A stretch of DNA of 37,124 nt from contig JAZRYW010000017.1 in the NCBI GenBank assembly GCA_045600965.1, positions 1 to 37,124 on the forward strand, given 5' to 3'. Below the pieces are notes generated by a model that was given only the letters and a program-made list of their open reading frames with translations, was not told the origin of the DNA and did no database searches. Source of the DNA: RGIG6374 sp045600965. Lineage in GTDB: Bacteria > Bacteroidota > Bacteroidia > Bacteroidales > UBA932. Below are positions 7,816 through 16,341 of the stretch, in pieces; position 1 is the first letter of the stretch; the number at the start of each line of letters is the position of its first letter. Both the position numbers and the translations under genes were made by a program.

Positions 7816-8885
7816 GAACATTGAAAATGACGGCCGTTGCGGCGCTGATACTCCTCTTCGCCCCGGCATTCGCACAGAAGACGGCTTCAGCCGTTTCCGT
7901 ACCCGAAGGCAGCGTGATGTACTGCCTTCCCAGCACCACCCTCAACATTATGGTGGAGGCCGAATGCGAGACCTTCACTGCGGGACCGTATGCCCGCTAC
8001 GCGCAGAAATACTTCGGCATCGATGCCAGGCAGGAGGACGCCACCACCTACACACTCACGGCAATTCAGCTGGTACCCTATCTCGAGGCCGATTATGACA
8101 CGAGGAGAGTCCTCAACGTCAAGTCCGGGAAGGTGTCGGAAAATTTCTTCAGGATGACAACCCAGGGCCTCGTGGTGATGTCCGACAGTTACACCGGCAA
8201 GCCGGAATCCTGGAGGTTCCCCACACTTGCCAATGACAACGCCTTCACGGGAAAGGGCATCGACCGCAATCTGACCGAGACCTCCTCCACCTTATACCGC
8301 ACCGTGCGCACGGAAGCCGGTTTCGAGAAGGTCCCCGTCCAGCAGAAGCAGGTTGTGGAGAAGTCGCTTGAGATGCGTGCCGCCGCAGCAGCGGAGAGCA
8401 TTTTCGAACTGCGCCGCCAGCGTCAGCAGATAATCACCGGTGACACGGACGCCACCTTCAGCGGTGAGGCCCTCGGAGCTGCAGTCGCTGAGATAAACCG
8501 TCTGGAGAGCGAATATCTCAGCCTTTTCATAGGCACTTCCATCACCTCGGTGCAGACTATGAACTTTGACGTGGTCCCTTCCGCAGAGAATGACAGCCAG
8601 TTCTACATAGCCTTCCGTATCTCCGACACCGCCGGCCTTGTTCCGGCCAACGACATTTCGGGACGTCCCATTGTGGTGGAACTCATCCTTGACGGCGGGC
8701 AGGACTCTTCCGACGAGACTCTCCGCGGCAGGAAGACCTCGGATGAAGACATATGGTACAGAGTGCCGGCCATAGCGCAGGTGCGTGTGATGGACGGCGG
8801 AAGGATGCTCCTTCAGACTCGCGTGCCCATATATCAGCTGGGCAGCACACTCTCTATGCCCGCAGGCAAGTTCAAATTGTTATAA
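7812..8885 (+). CDS. DUF4831 family exported protein
   Basis: This protein has 357 residues from the ATG at 7812 (ATGA overlap with the acyltransferase stop). I prefer this start to an upstream in-frame one because it begins a signal peptide, MRTLKMTAVAALILLFAPAFAQ. The mature part resembles the Bacteroidales DUF4831 family: GSVMYCLPSTTLNIMVEAEC, AGPYARYAQKYFGI and ELRRQRQQIITGDTDATFSGEAL. Function is unknown. The gene ends the envelope run, and its position suggests a periplasmic or outer-membrane role. No Cys lipobox is present. Confidence 0.8.
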   Translation: MRTLKMTAVAALILLFAPAFAQKTASAVSVPEGSVMYCLPSTTLNIMVEAECETFTAGPYARYAQKYFGIDARQEDATTYTLTAIQLVPYLEADYDTRRVLNVKSGKVSENFFRMTTQGLVVMSDSYTGKPESWRFPTLANDNAFTGKGIDRNLTETSSTLYRTVRTEAGFEKVPVQQKQVVEKSLEMRAAAAAESIFELRRQRQQIITGDTDATFSGEALGAAVAEINRLESEYLSLFIGTSITSVQTMNFDVVPSAENDSQFYIAFRISDTAGLVPANDISGRPIVVELILDGGQDSSDETLRGRKTSDEDIWYRVPAIAQVRVMDGGRMLLQTRVPIYQLGSTLSMPAGKFKLL

Positions 8886-8906
8886 ATTCCTTAAAATCAT
8901 AATATT

Positions 8907-10370
8907 ATGCCCTTATCAAAACTCACCCCTCAAATAATCTGGAAGAATTTCTATTCACTTACAAGGATACCCCGTCCCTCCAAGCGGGAGGAGAAGGCTG
9001 CAATGTTCATTGAGAAGTTCGGCCGTGACCTCGGGCTCGAATCCTTCCGTGACGAGATAGGAAACGTCATAATCCGCAAGCCCGCCACTCCCGGAATGGA
9101 GAACCGCAAGGGCATAATCCTTCAGGCTCATTGCGATATGGTGCCTCAGAAGAACAATGACAAGGTTCACAATTGGGACAAGGATCCCGTGGAACCCAGG
9201 ATCGTTGAAACCGACGGAGAGCAGTGGGTATGGGCGACAGGCACAACCCTCGGCGCGGATAACGGTCTGGGCTGCGCAATGGCAATGGCGGTCCTTGAAT
9301 CGAAGGATATGAAGCACGGCCCGATAGAGGTGCTCATCACCGTCGATGAGGAAACCGGTATGACCGGAGCGAACAGCCTCCGCGGCGGCGTGCTGAAGGG
9401 CGACATCCTTCTGAACCTCGACTCCGAGACCGAAGGCGAACTGTATGTCGGCTGCGCAGGCGGTTTGGATTTCACGGCGGAGGCAAAATACAGGACTGAA
9501 CCTATGCCCAAAGGCTGGAAGGCATTGTCCATCAATGTCAAGGGCCTTCGCGGAGGCCATTCCGGTATGGAAATCAACGAAGGCCGCGGCAACGCCAACA
9601 AAGTGATGGCAAGGCTTCTTCTTCCCATTCTCCGTGATACGAAGGGCAGGCTGGTGAGCATCTCCGGCGGCAACCTCCGCAATGCAATCCCGCGTGAGGC
9701 CTTTGCCGTAGTGGCCGTTCCCGCAGAAAGCGTTGAGGCCGTAAAGAAGACGGTCGATGACCTGGCCGCCTGCATCAAGGCCGAACTGGACCCTGTGGAT
9801 ACAGGTGTAAACATATTCGTGGAGAGCGCCAAGGCATCTGAAGTGATGTCCGGCAACGTGGCTCTCAAGATGATAAAGGCCGTATACGCCTGCCCCAACA
9901 ACGTGGCGCGTATGAGCCTCACAATTCCCGACCTTGTGGAGACTTCCAACAACCTGGCCATCGTAAACAGCGAGAACGGGAAGATTTCCGTCAAGTGCCT
10001 CCTCCGCAGTTCCTGCGACTCGGCTAAACTTGACCTGGCCGAATCGGTCCGCGCCGTCTTCGAGCTTGCAGGCGCCAAGGTGACCGTCAACAACGGCTAT
10101 TCCGGTTGGCAGCCGAATATGAAATCACCCATTCTCAAGGCTATGAAGGAGACCTACGCAAAGCTCTACGGTCACGAACCCAAGGTGCTGGCTGTCCACG
10201 CAGGCCTCGAGTGCGCGATTATGGGCGAGGTTTATCCCAACTGGGATATGATATCCTGCGGTCCTACGATAAAGTCTCCCCATTCTCCTGCAGAACGCGT
10301 GTATGTTCCGTCTGTGGAAAAGTGGTATAATTTCCTAAAGGCGGTGCTTGAGAACGCTCCTTTAAAGTAG
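8907..10370 (+). CDS. pepD: M20-family cytosol nonspecific dipeptidase (aminoacyl-histidine dipeptidase)
   Basis: This 487-residue cytosolic metallopeptidase matches the PepD subfamily of M20. Metal-site residues are visible: His75 and Asp77 in LQAHCDMVPQ, Asp118 in TLGADNGLG, and Glu148-Glu149 in TVDEETGMTGA. The next block NLDSETEGELYVGCAGG and the CGPTIKSPHSPAERV region near the C-terminus carry further family signatures. It cleaves Xaa-His and other dipeptides, completing breakdown of imported peptides; the POT transporter in the same window could supply these. It starts 21 nt after DUF4831, so it may be co-transcribed. Length is normal. Confidence 0.95.
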   Translation: MPLSKLTPQIIWKNFYSLTRIPRPSKREEKAAMFIEKFGRDLGLESFRDEIGNVIIRKPATPGMENRKGIILQAHCDMVPQKNNDKVHNWDKDPVEPRIVETDGEQWVWATGTTLGADNGLGCAMAMAVLESKDMKHGPIEVLITVDEETGMTGANSLRGGVLKGDILLNLDSETEGELYVGCAGGLDFTAEAKYRTEPMPKGWKALSINVKGLRGGHSGMEINEGRGNANKVMARLLLPILRDTKGRLVSISGGNLRNAIPREAFAVVAVPAESVEAVKKTVDDLAACIKAELDPVDTGVNIFVESAKASEVMSGNVALKMIKAVYACPNNVARMSLTIPDLVETSNNLAIVNSENGKISVKCLLRSSCDSAKLDLAESVRAVFELAGAKVTVNNGYSGWQPNMKSPILKAMKETYAKLYGHEPKVLAVHAGLECAIMGEVYPNWDMISCGPTIKSPHSPAERVYVPSVEKWYNFLKAVLENAPLK

Positions 10371-10417
10371 TATTCCGGCGACGAGGCGGAGTTCAAACTG
10401 GTTGTCAGGACAAATAG

Positions 10418-10448
10418 TTTGCATATTCAATTATTATTTCTATATTTG
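10418..10448 (+). promoter_or_regulatory. Promoter of the rpsF-rpsR-rplI operon
   Basis: TTTG at 10418-10421, 19 nt, then TATATTTG at 10441-10448. This is a perfect match to the Bacteroidetes primary sigma factor promoter with ideal spacing. It lies about 50 nt before the rpsF start. Confidence 0.85.
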
Positions 10449-10475
10449 CAGCCCTTTCGGTCAACGAAGGGGCTG
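10449..10475 (+). promoter_or_regulatory. Leader hairpin upstream of rpsF (possible S6:S18 autoregulatory RNA)
   Basis: Bases 10449-10459 pair with 10465-10475 to make an 11-bp stem with one U-G pair and a GUCAA loop. It falls at or very near the expected 5' end of the mRNA and is not followed by a U-tract, so it is not a simple terminator. S6:S18-binding leader RNAs occur ahead of rpsF in many bacteria; identity with that class is inferred only from position. Confidence 0.5.
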
Positions 10476-10501
10476 AATTTTATTAACAAATACATTTAAA
10501 A

Positions 10502-10858
10502 ATGCTCAAACAGTACGAAACCGTTTTCATTGCAACTCCCGTTTTGTCTGATGATCAGATGAAGGAAGCGGTTGCCAAGTACACTGGCCTTATCAAAGAT
10601 AATGGCGGTGAAATAGTGTACGAAGAGGACTGGGGCCTGCGCAAGCTCGCTTATCCCATCCAGAAGAAGACCACAGGCTTTTATCACCTTATTGAATTCA
10701 AGGCTGAGCCTGCATTCATTGCAAATCTCGAAACCCAGTACAAACGTGATGAACGCGTCATCCGTTTCCTGACTTTCGCTATGGACAAAAACGCCGTCGC
10801 TTACGCAGAACGCCGCCGTTCAAAGAAGGCTGAGGCAGAAAAAACAGTGGAGGAATAA
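10502..10858 (+). CDS. rpsF: 30S ribosomal protein S6
   Basis: The 118-residue protein begins MLKQYETVFIATPVLSDDQM, the typical S6 N-terminus, and contains EDWGLRKLAYPIQKKTTGFYHLIEF and the VIRFLTF strand. S6 pairs with S18 in the platform of the small ribosomal subunit. The C-terminus is a charged tail (RRRSKKAEAEKTVEE). It is the first gene of the rpsF-rpsR-rplI operon, which here lacks the ssb or priB found between rpsF and rpsR in other phyla. Promoter and leader hairpin are directly upstream. Confidence 0.98.
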   Translation: MLKQYETVFIATPVLSDDQMKEAVAKYTGLIKDNGGEIVYEEDWGLRKLAYPIQKKTTGFYHLIEFKAEPAFIANLETQYKRDERVIRFLTFAMDKNAVAYAERRRSKKAEAEKTVEE

Positions 10859-10861
10859 ACT

Positions 10862-11125
10862 ATGGAACACAACGACATCCGCTATCTCAACCCGGTCTCA
10901 GTAGACGTAAAGAAGAAGAAATACTGCCGTTTCAAGAAGGCACACATCAAATACGTCGATTATAAGGATCCCGAATTCCTCAAGAAGTTCCTCAACGAAC
11001 AGGGCAAGATCCTTCCCCGCCGCATCACCGGCACTTCCCTGAAGTTCCAGCGCAAGGTCGCTCAGGCTGTAAAGCGCGCAAGGCACCTCGCACTTCTCCC
11101 TTATGTAACCGATCTTTTGAAATAA
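10862..11125 (+). CDS. rpsR: 30S ribosomal protein S18
   Basis: The 87-residue basic protein contains KKYCRFKKAHIKYVDYKDPEFL and the conserved core GKILPRRITGTSLKFQRKV followed by AVKRARHLALLPY, all diagnostic of S18. It binds S6 in the 30S platform. It starts 3 nt after the rpsF stop. Length is normal. Confidence 0.98.
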   Translation: MEHNDIRYLNPVSVDVKKKKYCRFKKAHIKYVDYKDPEFLKKFLNEQGKILPRRITGTSLKFQRKVAQAVKRARHLALLPYVTDLLK

Positions 11126-11127
11126 TT

Positions 11128-11133
11128 AGGAGG
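11128..11133 (+). promoter_or_regulatory. Strong Shine-Dalgarno of rplI
   Basis: AGGAGG with a 6-nt spacer to the ATG at 11140. Such perfect sites are uncommon in Bacteroidetes, where most starts (including rpsF here) lack one. Confidence 0.7.
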
Positions 11134-11139
11134 ATAGTT

Positions 11140-11589
11140 ATGGAAATCATACTGAAACAGGACATCGCCAATCTCGGCAATAAGGATGATATCGTAGTTG
11201 TAAAGAACGGCTACGGCGCAAACTATCTCATCCCTCAGGGTATGGCCATTATGGCAACCCCCACCGCAAAGAAGATCCACGCTGAGAATCTCCGTCAGCG
11301 CGCACACAAGGAAGCAAAGATCCGTCAGGATGCTGAAGCGGTTGCAGCAAAGCTGGCAGCAAGCCAGGTGAAGGTTGCCGCAAAGGTCAGCGAAACCGGC
11401 AAGATATTCGGCTCAGTAGGCAATATCCAGGTTGCTGAAGCCCTTATAGAAGCAGGACTTGACGTCGACCGTCGCAACGTTGTCATCTCCGGCAGTGATT
11501 CCATCAAGGAACTCGGCCAGTACGAAGCCGTTGTAAAGGTTTACAAGGACATCAAGGCTACCGTGAAGTTCGAAGTTGTCGCCGAGTAG
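11140..11589 (+). CDS. rplI: 50S ribosomal protein L9
   Basis: The 149-residue protein begins MEIILKQDIANLGNKDDIVVVKNGYGANYLIPQ, the highly conserved L9 N-terminal RNA-binding domain, followed by the long connecting helix (residues about 45-80) and a C-terminal domain with GKIFGSVGNIQVAEAL. L9 binds 23S rRNA near the L1 stalk. It ends the operon and is followed 25 nt later by a strong terminator. Confidence 0.98.
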   Translation: MEIILKQDIANLGNKDDIVVVKNGYGANYLIPQGMAIMATPTAKKIHAENLRQRAHKEAKIRQDAEAVAAKLAASQVKVAAKVSETGKIFGSVGNIQVAEALIEAGLDVDRRNVVISGSDSIKELGQYEAVVKVYKDIKATVKFEVVAE

Positions 11590-11613
11590 TCGGCACTCAC
11601 CCATAAAAGGAGG

Positions 11614-11654
11614 GTGACCAATAAGTTCATTTGGGCTTATTGGTCACTTTTTTT
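11614..11654 (+). terminator. Rho-independent terminator of rpsF-rpsR-rplI
   Basis: A perfect 12-bp stem (11614-11625 with 11636-11647), a 10-nt loop and a run of seven T. It is a textbook intrinsic terminator right after rplI. Confidence 0.93.
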
Positions 11655-11681
11655 GTTGTGTGACGGCTTCGTGCTGCCTGC

Positions 11682-11703
11682 TCAGCTTCTCAGCTTCTCA
11701 GCT
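11682..11703. repeat. Short tandem repeat TCAGCTTC x 2.75
   Basis: Two full copies and a partial third copy of the 8-mer TCAGCTTC lie between two convergent terminators. It is non-coding and may be a product of replication slippage. Confidence 0.7.
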
Positions 11704-11704
11704 C

Positions 11705-11737
11705 AAAAAGAGGTCGACTGAGTCAACCTCTTTTTTT
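11705..11737. terminator. Bidirectional terminator between rplI and the cyclo-ligase gene
   Basis: AAAAAGAGGT (11705-11714) pairs with ACCTCTTTTT (11726-11735), extended inward by GACT/AGTC around a single G. The A-run on one side and T-run on the other make it usable on both strands. It lies 3-4 nt beyond the stop of the minus-strand gene. Confidence 0.85.
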
Positions 11738-11740
11738 CCC

Positions 11741-12271
11741 TCAGGGCCGGAAAATGGTGGAGACAGGTATGTCCAGGGAATCGTGGGGGATTTCGTCCAG
11801 CCAGCGGAAACTGAACCCTATGCCGGCGCAGGTGCAGCGGAGCTTTGGCAGAAGCCTGTCATAGAAGCCTTTCCCTCTGCCGAGACGATATCCGTCACTC
11901 GAGAAGGCGATGCCGGGGACCAGCGCCAGCCGCACTGAGAGAGGGTCGGCCTCCACGGCGTCCGGAGAGGGCTCCATTATCCCGCAGTAGCCTTTCCGGA
12001 GTTTGCGGGGATCCCAGACACAAAGATCCAGGACCTCGCCGTTGACCCTCGGGACAAGGAAAGTCTTATGGCCGCTCCATTTCTCGATGAAACGGACGGT
12101 GGGCACCTCTCCCGGGATATCCAGATAGATCAGCACGGTGGATGCGTCACGGAACTCCACGGAGTCCTCCACGGCTTTCCATATCGCCCCGGTCTCTGAC
12201 GGAGCCTTCCCTGATGCAAGGAAGTCCGCCTGGGCGGCTTTCATAATCCCTCTGAGCTGCTGTTTTGTCAT
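11741..12271 (-). CDS. 5-formyltetrahydrofolate cyclo-ligase
   Basis: This 176-residue enzyme converts 5-formyl-THF to 5,10-methenyl-THF using ATP, salvaging an inhibitory folate form in the cytosol. The family signature is visible as LALVPGIAFSSDGYRLGRGK with GRGKGFYDR at 131-139. The N-terminal KQQLRGIMKAA matches the usual lysine/arginine-rich ATP-binding start. Length is normal. Its ATG shares one base with the stop of the upstream glycosyltransferase (TAATG), which points to translational coupling. Confidence 0.93.
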   Translation of the reverse strand: MTKQQLRGIMKAAQADFLASGKAPSETGAIWKAVEDSVEFRDASTVLIYLDIPGEVPTVRFIEKWSGHKTFLVPRVNGEVLDLCVWDPRKLRKGYCGIMEPSPDAVEADPLSVRLALVPGIAFSSDGYRLGRGKGFYDRLLPKLRCTCAGIGFSFRWLDEIPHDSLDIPVSTIFRP

Positions 12272-13281
12272 TACAGTTTCAGATCGCTGAACTTGATGCG
12301 TCCGCGGGAAAGACAGTACCTGAAAATGATGCTGCCGTCATAAAGTCCCCTGTTGCAGGCCTCGCCTTCGAAGACGGACACCTCCACATTGTCACGCAGG
12401 CGCCGGAAGTCGCGGTGGGCGCTGATCACTGCCTTGAAGCAGGCTGATTTCCCGGTCAGAAGATATATGGCGGCGGAAAGAGCGTCCATACACATTCTGG
12501 TGAATATCCTTCTGCGGCGTATGGAGGAGGGGAGGTTCTTGTGGAGCATAAGGAGGTTGTTGCGGAAGTTGAGGTAGAGCTTGCGCGGGGAGCCCTGCTC
12601 AAGCGCTCCGCCGCCGAAGTGCCATACGGTGGAGGCGGGGATTGCCCATACCTGATATCCGAGCAGCTTGGCTCTCCAGCAGAGGTCGATTTCCTCCATA
12701 TGGGCGAAAAAGGTTTCGTCGAGCCCTCCCAGATGGTGGTAGAGAGAGGAGCGGATGACAAGGCACGCGCCGCTTGCCCAGAAGACCTCCATCGGGGTGT
12801 CATACTGCCCGCAGTCCTTCTCGATATGGCCCAGGATGCGTCCGCGGCAGAAGGGATATCCGAACCTGTCGATGAACCCTCCCGCGGCTCCTGCGTATTC
12901 GAAACTGTCCCTGTCGTGTATGGCCTTGATCTTGGGCTGGCATATTCCGGCCTGAGGATGTTCCTCCATAAAGCCGACCAGAGGTGTCAGCCATCCCCGG
13001 GAAACCTCCACGTCGGAGTTCAGAAGGACATAGTAATCCGCCTCTATCTGCCTCAGGGCGCGGTTGTAGCCTCCGGTGAATCCGTGGTTGGTGTCGAAGG
13101 TGATGATCCGGATGCCGGGATATTCGCTCCGGAGCCATTCCACCGAGCCGTCGGTGGAGCCGTTGTCTGCCACGACTATGAAGGCGCCTTCGTCACGCGT
13201 CCTGTCCACAAGGGCAGGAATGTAGTTGCGAAGGTGCACCAGTCCGTTCCAGTTGAGTATGACTACTGCGGTTTCAATCAT
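12271..13281 (-). CDS. Family 2 glycosyltransferase (rhamnosyl/galactosyl-transferase-like)
   Basis: This 336-residue cytosolic GT-A enzyme starts MIETAVVILNWNGLVHLRNY. I chose this ATG because the family begins this way and a TATATTTG promoter element sits 10 nt before it; an in-frame upstream start would place the promoter within the gene. Key motifs are VADNGSTDGS (37-46), NSD in LLNSDVEV (88-90, metal/nucleotide-sugar site) and GGLDETFFAHMEEIDLCWRAKLLGY. It should transfer a sugar to a lipid- or protein-linked glycan. Acceptor and donor are unknown. It is coupled to the cyclo-ligase gene. Confidence 0.92.
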   Translation of the reverse strand: MIETAVVILNWNGLVHLRNYIPALVDRTRDEGAFIVVADNGSTDGSVEWLRSEYPGIRIITFDTNHGFTGGYNRALRQIEADYYVLLNSDVEVSRGWLTPLVGFMEEHPQAGICQPKIKAIHDRDSFEYAGAAGGFIDRFGYPFCRGRILGHIEKDCGQYDTPMEVFWASGACLVIRSSLYHHLGGLDETFFAHMEEIDLCWRAKLLGYQVWAIPASTVWHFGGGALEQGSPRKLYLNFRNNLLMLHKNLPSSIRRRRIFTRMCMDALSAAIYLLTGKSACFKAVISAHRDFRRLRDNVEVSVFEGEACNRGLYDGSIIFRYCLSRGRIKFSDLKL

Positions 13282-13290
13282 AAATGAATA

Positions 13291-13298
13291 CAAATATA
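13291..13298 (-). promoter_or_regulatory. -7 element of the glycosyltransferase/cyclo-ligase unit
   Basis: TATATTTG on the minus strand lies 9 nt before the chosen glycosyltransferase start, implying a leaderless or almost leaderless mRNA. No TTTG at ideal spacing. Confidence 0.5.
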
Positions 13299-13343
13299 CA
13301 TCAAAAAACCTTTGACGGGATGACAAGGAATATGATTGTTGCA

Positions 13344-13351
13344 TAACTTTG
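13344..13351 (+). promoter_or_regulatory. -7 element of the M16 protease gene
   Basis: TAACTTTG matches TAnnTTTG, about 60 nt upstream of the protease ATG. The -33 position is not a clear TTTG. Confidence 0.5.
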
Positions 13352-13410
13352 TGGCACAGATTGTGATGCTGTTTTACGTCTGTATGAAATATACTCAAAC
13401 CAAAAGATAA

Positions 13411-16215
13411 ATGAAAAAATTCACTTCCGTACTGATGGCCTGCCTTCTTGCAGTGTCATTTTCGTATGCACAGCAGTCCCAGAGCATACCTGTGGACCCC
13501 AATGTCCGTATCGGACATCTTGACAACGGTCTGACCTATTATATCCGTTACAATGCGGAGCCCAAGGGACAGGCCAATTTCTACATCGCGCAGAAGGTCG
13601 GTTCCATCCTCGAGGACGAGAACCAGCGCGGTCTTGCCCACTTCCTTGAACATATGTGCTTCAACGGAACTGCAAACTTCCCCGGCAACGGTGTAATCGA
13701 ATACTGTGAAAGCATAGGTGTCAAGTTCGGCGCCGACCTCAATGCATACACTTCCATCGACGAGACCGTCTATAACATAGACAACGTTCCCGTAGCCAAT
13801 GTTCCCAGCGCCATCGACTCCTGCCTGCTCATCCTTCACGACTGGGCCGACGGACTCCTTCTCGAGGCTGACGACATCGACCACGAGCGCGGTGTCATTC
13901 ACGAGGAATGGAGAGGACGTATGAACGCCACTATGCGCCAGTACGAAAAGATACTCCCCGCCCTTTATCCTGACAACAAATATGGAGAAAGGCTTCCCAT
14001 CGGTCTGATGGAAGTGGTTGACAACTTCCCTTATCAGGCGCTCCGCGACTACTATGAGAAGTGGTACCGCCCCGACCAGCAGGGCATCGTGGTTGTCGGT
14101 GACATCGACGTCGATATGATTGAAGCAAAGATAAAGGACATCTTCGGCACCATCGCAACCCCCGTGGACCCTGCGGAACGCTACTATGTCCAGATTGCAG
14201 ACAACCAGACCCCCATCGTAACAATGGCGACCGACCCCGAGCAGCCCTACTGCCAGACCTACATCTTCGCAAAGCACGACGCCACTCCCAGGGAGATGAA
14301 GTCCGATATGAGCTATATGATCTACTCATACGCCGTCAATGCCATCGATATGATGCTCAACGCCCGTATGCAGGAAATGCTTCAGAGCCCCGAGCCTCCG
14401 TTTATGATGGCCTCCGTCGCCGCTGAGGAGGATTATTTCATCGCTCCCACCAAGAAGGCCTTCACAGGCATTGTCGTCACCTCACCCGAAGGCTTCACCA
14501 AGGGCGTGACCGCTCTCTTCCGCGAAATGCTTCGCGCCCAGAGAGGTGGTTTCACTGCTTCCGAATATGAACGCGCCCGCGCCGATATGTTAACCCATAT
14601 CGAATCTGCCTACAACCAGCGTGACAAGCGCAAGAGCTCCGATTTCTGCGCTGAATATGTCCGTCACTTCATCGACAACGAGCCCATCCCCGGCATCGAG
14701 ACCGAATTCGCACTGATGAACCAGATCGCCCCGATGATTCCCGTGGATGTCATCAACCAGATCGTCTCCCAGCTCAATCCCGAGCAGAACCTTGCCGTCG
14801 CCTGTATGCTTCCCCAGCTGGAAGGAGTGACCTATCCTTCTGAGGATGAACTCCGTGAAATCCTTGCGGCAGTTGCAGCCGAGGAGATAGAGCCCTATAC
14901 CGAAGAGATTTCCGATGAACCTCTCATTTCCGCTCTTCCCGCACCTGGAAAGGTCGTCAAGGCTGAGGCATCACAGTTCGGGTACCGCAAGTACACTCTC
15001 TCGAACGGCGCAACCGTCTATATGAAGAGCACCGATTACAATGCCGACCAGATTCTTATGCGTGCCGTCAGCAAGGGAGGATACACTCTCCTTGATGCAA
15101 AGGACGATGTCACAATCAAGTCTCTTGACGAGATCATCGGCTGCGGCGGACTCGGCAACTTCAGTCTGACCGACCTCAACAAGGTCCTCGCCGGCAAGAA
15201 GGCCTCCGTCAACTTCAGCGTTGGGCCCTTCACGGAAACGGTTACCGGAAACACCACTCCCAAGGACTTCGAGACTATGCTCCAGCTTGTATATCTCTCG
15301 TTCACCTCACGCCGTGAGGATGCGGATGCATTCCAGTCGTGGAAGACCCGCACCCGCGCTGAACTTCAGAATCTGGAGGTCAATCCCATGGTTTCATTCC
15401 AGGATTCGGTCTACACCACCTTCTACAACGATTCCCACTGGCTCACCACCCTCAAGGCGGCTCAGGTTGATGATGTCGACTATCAGCTCGCCCTTCGCAT
15501 CGCTGACCAGCGTTTCGCCGACGCTTCCGACTTCTCTTTCATCTTCACCGGCAATATCGACCAGACTGAGGCCCTCCCTCTGATAGAGCAGTATATCGGC
15601 TCCCTTCCTTCAACCTATTCCAAGGAGAAGATCAATGCCAAGGCCCTCACCTTCAAGACCGGAGCCGCAGTGAACGACTACTCACGCAAGATGGAAGTCC
15701 CTTCAGCTACCGTGGTCTACTTCAATCACGCCGCAATCAAGAACAGCGTGAAGACCCAGATTGCCTTCGACTGCGCGATGCAGGCCCTGACCACCATCCT
15801 TCTGAGCGAGATACGTGAGAAGGAAGGCGGCACCTACAGCATCCAGGCTGCAGGAGATGTTTCCGGCTCACCCCGCCAGGAGGCCATCTATCAGGTTGTC
15901 TACCAGACAAGTCCCGAGACTGTGGACTATCTCAACGAGCGTGTCGACGGGATACTCGCGGACTTCTCCGCCAACGGCCCCACTCCGGAAGGACTCACCA
16001 AGGCAAAGGAATATCTCCAGAAGAACTATCTTGAGAATCTCCGTGAGAACAGCTACTGGCAGGGTCTGATGCTGGATTACACCATCTCCGGCTTTGACGG
16101 CTTCACAGGATATGCTGAAACCCTGAACAACCTCACTGCAAAGGATGTCCAGAAGGCCTTCAATGCTGTATACAGGAAAGGACAGACAAGAACTCTCATA
16201 ATGAGGGGCGAATAG
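13411..16215 (+). CDS. Exported M16 zinc metalloprotease (pitrilysin family, two-domain)
   Basis: This 934-residue protein has signal peptide MKKFTSVLMACLLAVSFSYAQ. The N-terminal catalytic half carries the inverted zinc motif HFLEH (77-81) in RGLAHFLEHMCFNGT, and the stretch DHERGVIHEEW (157-167) supplies the third ligand region. A second, inactive-type M16 domain follows (from about residue 520; starts FGYRKYTLSNGATVYMKSTDYN). Bacteroidales homologues are periplasmic or secreted peptidases annotated as insulinase family. It is monocistronic, with its own promoter and a terminator. Substrate is not evident. Confidence 0.94.
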   Translation: MKKFTSVLMACLLAVSFSYAQQSQSIPVDPNVRIGHLDNGLTYYIRYNAEPKGQANFYIAQKVGSILEDENQRGLAHFLEHMCFNGTANFPGNGVIEYCESIGVKFGADLNAYTSIDETVYNIDNVPVANVPSAIDSCLLILHDWADGLLLEADDIDHERGVIHEEWRGRMNATMRQYEKILPALYPDNKYGERLPIGLMEVVDNFPYQALRDYYEKWYRPDQQGIVVVGDIDVDMIEAKIKDIFGTIATPVDPAERYYVQIADNQTPIVTMATDPEQPYCQTYIFAKHDATPREMKSDMSYMIYSYAVNAIDMMLNARMQEMLQSPEPPFMMASVAAEEDYFIAPTKKAFTGIVVTSPEGFTKGVTALFREMLRAQRGGFTASEYERARADMLTHIESAYNQRDKRKSSDFCAEYVRHFIDNEPIPGIETEFALMNQIAPMIPVDVINQIVSQLNPEQNLAVACMLPQLEGVTYPSEDELREILAAVAAEEIEPYTEEISDEPLISALPAPGKVVKAEASQFGYRKYTLSNGATVYMKSTDYNADQILMRAVSKGGYTLLDAKDDVTIKSLDEIIGCGGLGNFSLTDLNKVLAGKKASVNFSVGPFTETVTGNTTPKDFETMLQLVYLSFTSRREDADAFQSWKTRTRAELQNLEVNPMVSFQDSVYTTFYNDSHWLTTLKAAQVDDVDYQLALRIADQRFADASDFSFIFTGNIDQTEALPLIEQYIGSLPSTYSKEKINAKALTFKTGAAVNDYSRKMEVPSATVVYFNHAAIKNSVKTQIAFDCAMQALTTILLSEIREKEGGTYSIQAAGDVSGSPRQEAIYQVVYQTSPETVDYLNERVDGILADFSANGPTPEGLTKAKEYLQKNYLENLRENSYWQGLMLDYTISGFDGFTGYAETLNNLTAKDVQKAFNAVYRKGQTRTLIMRGE

Positions 16216-16238
16216 AAATATTCCGTCAAAAATGCAAG

Positions 16239-16270
16239 GCCGGTCGGGAATTTCCCCGGCCGGCTTTTTT
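16239..16270 (+). terminator. Terminator of the M16 protease gene
   Basis: A 10-bp GC-rich stem (16239-16248 with 16255-16264, one G-U pair), a 6-nt loop and TTTTTT. Confidence 0.93.
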
Positions 16271-16282
16271 GTATCCCAATGG

Positions 16283-16314
16283 TTTGTGTTATTGGGAAAT
16301 AATGATTAAATTTG
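16283..16314 (+). promoter_or_regulatory. Promoter of the first PUL unit
   Basis: TTTG at 16283-16286, 20 nt, TAAATTTG at 16307-16314. It lies 27 nt before the ATG of the epimerase and would drive the run from the epimerase to the BACON lipoprotein, since no other promoter is visible inside. It also rules out an in-frame ATG at 16312. Confidence 0.78.
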
Positions 16315-16341
16315 TATGATACACACGTTATATGTATTGAA

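Noticed and set aside
11605..11660. Large hairpin after rplI considered as a riboswitch for a downstream gene
   Set aside because: The next gene is on the opposite strand, and a perfect stem followed by seven T is a simple terminator.
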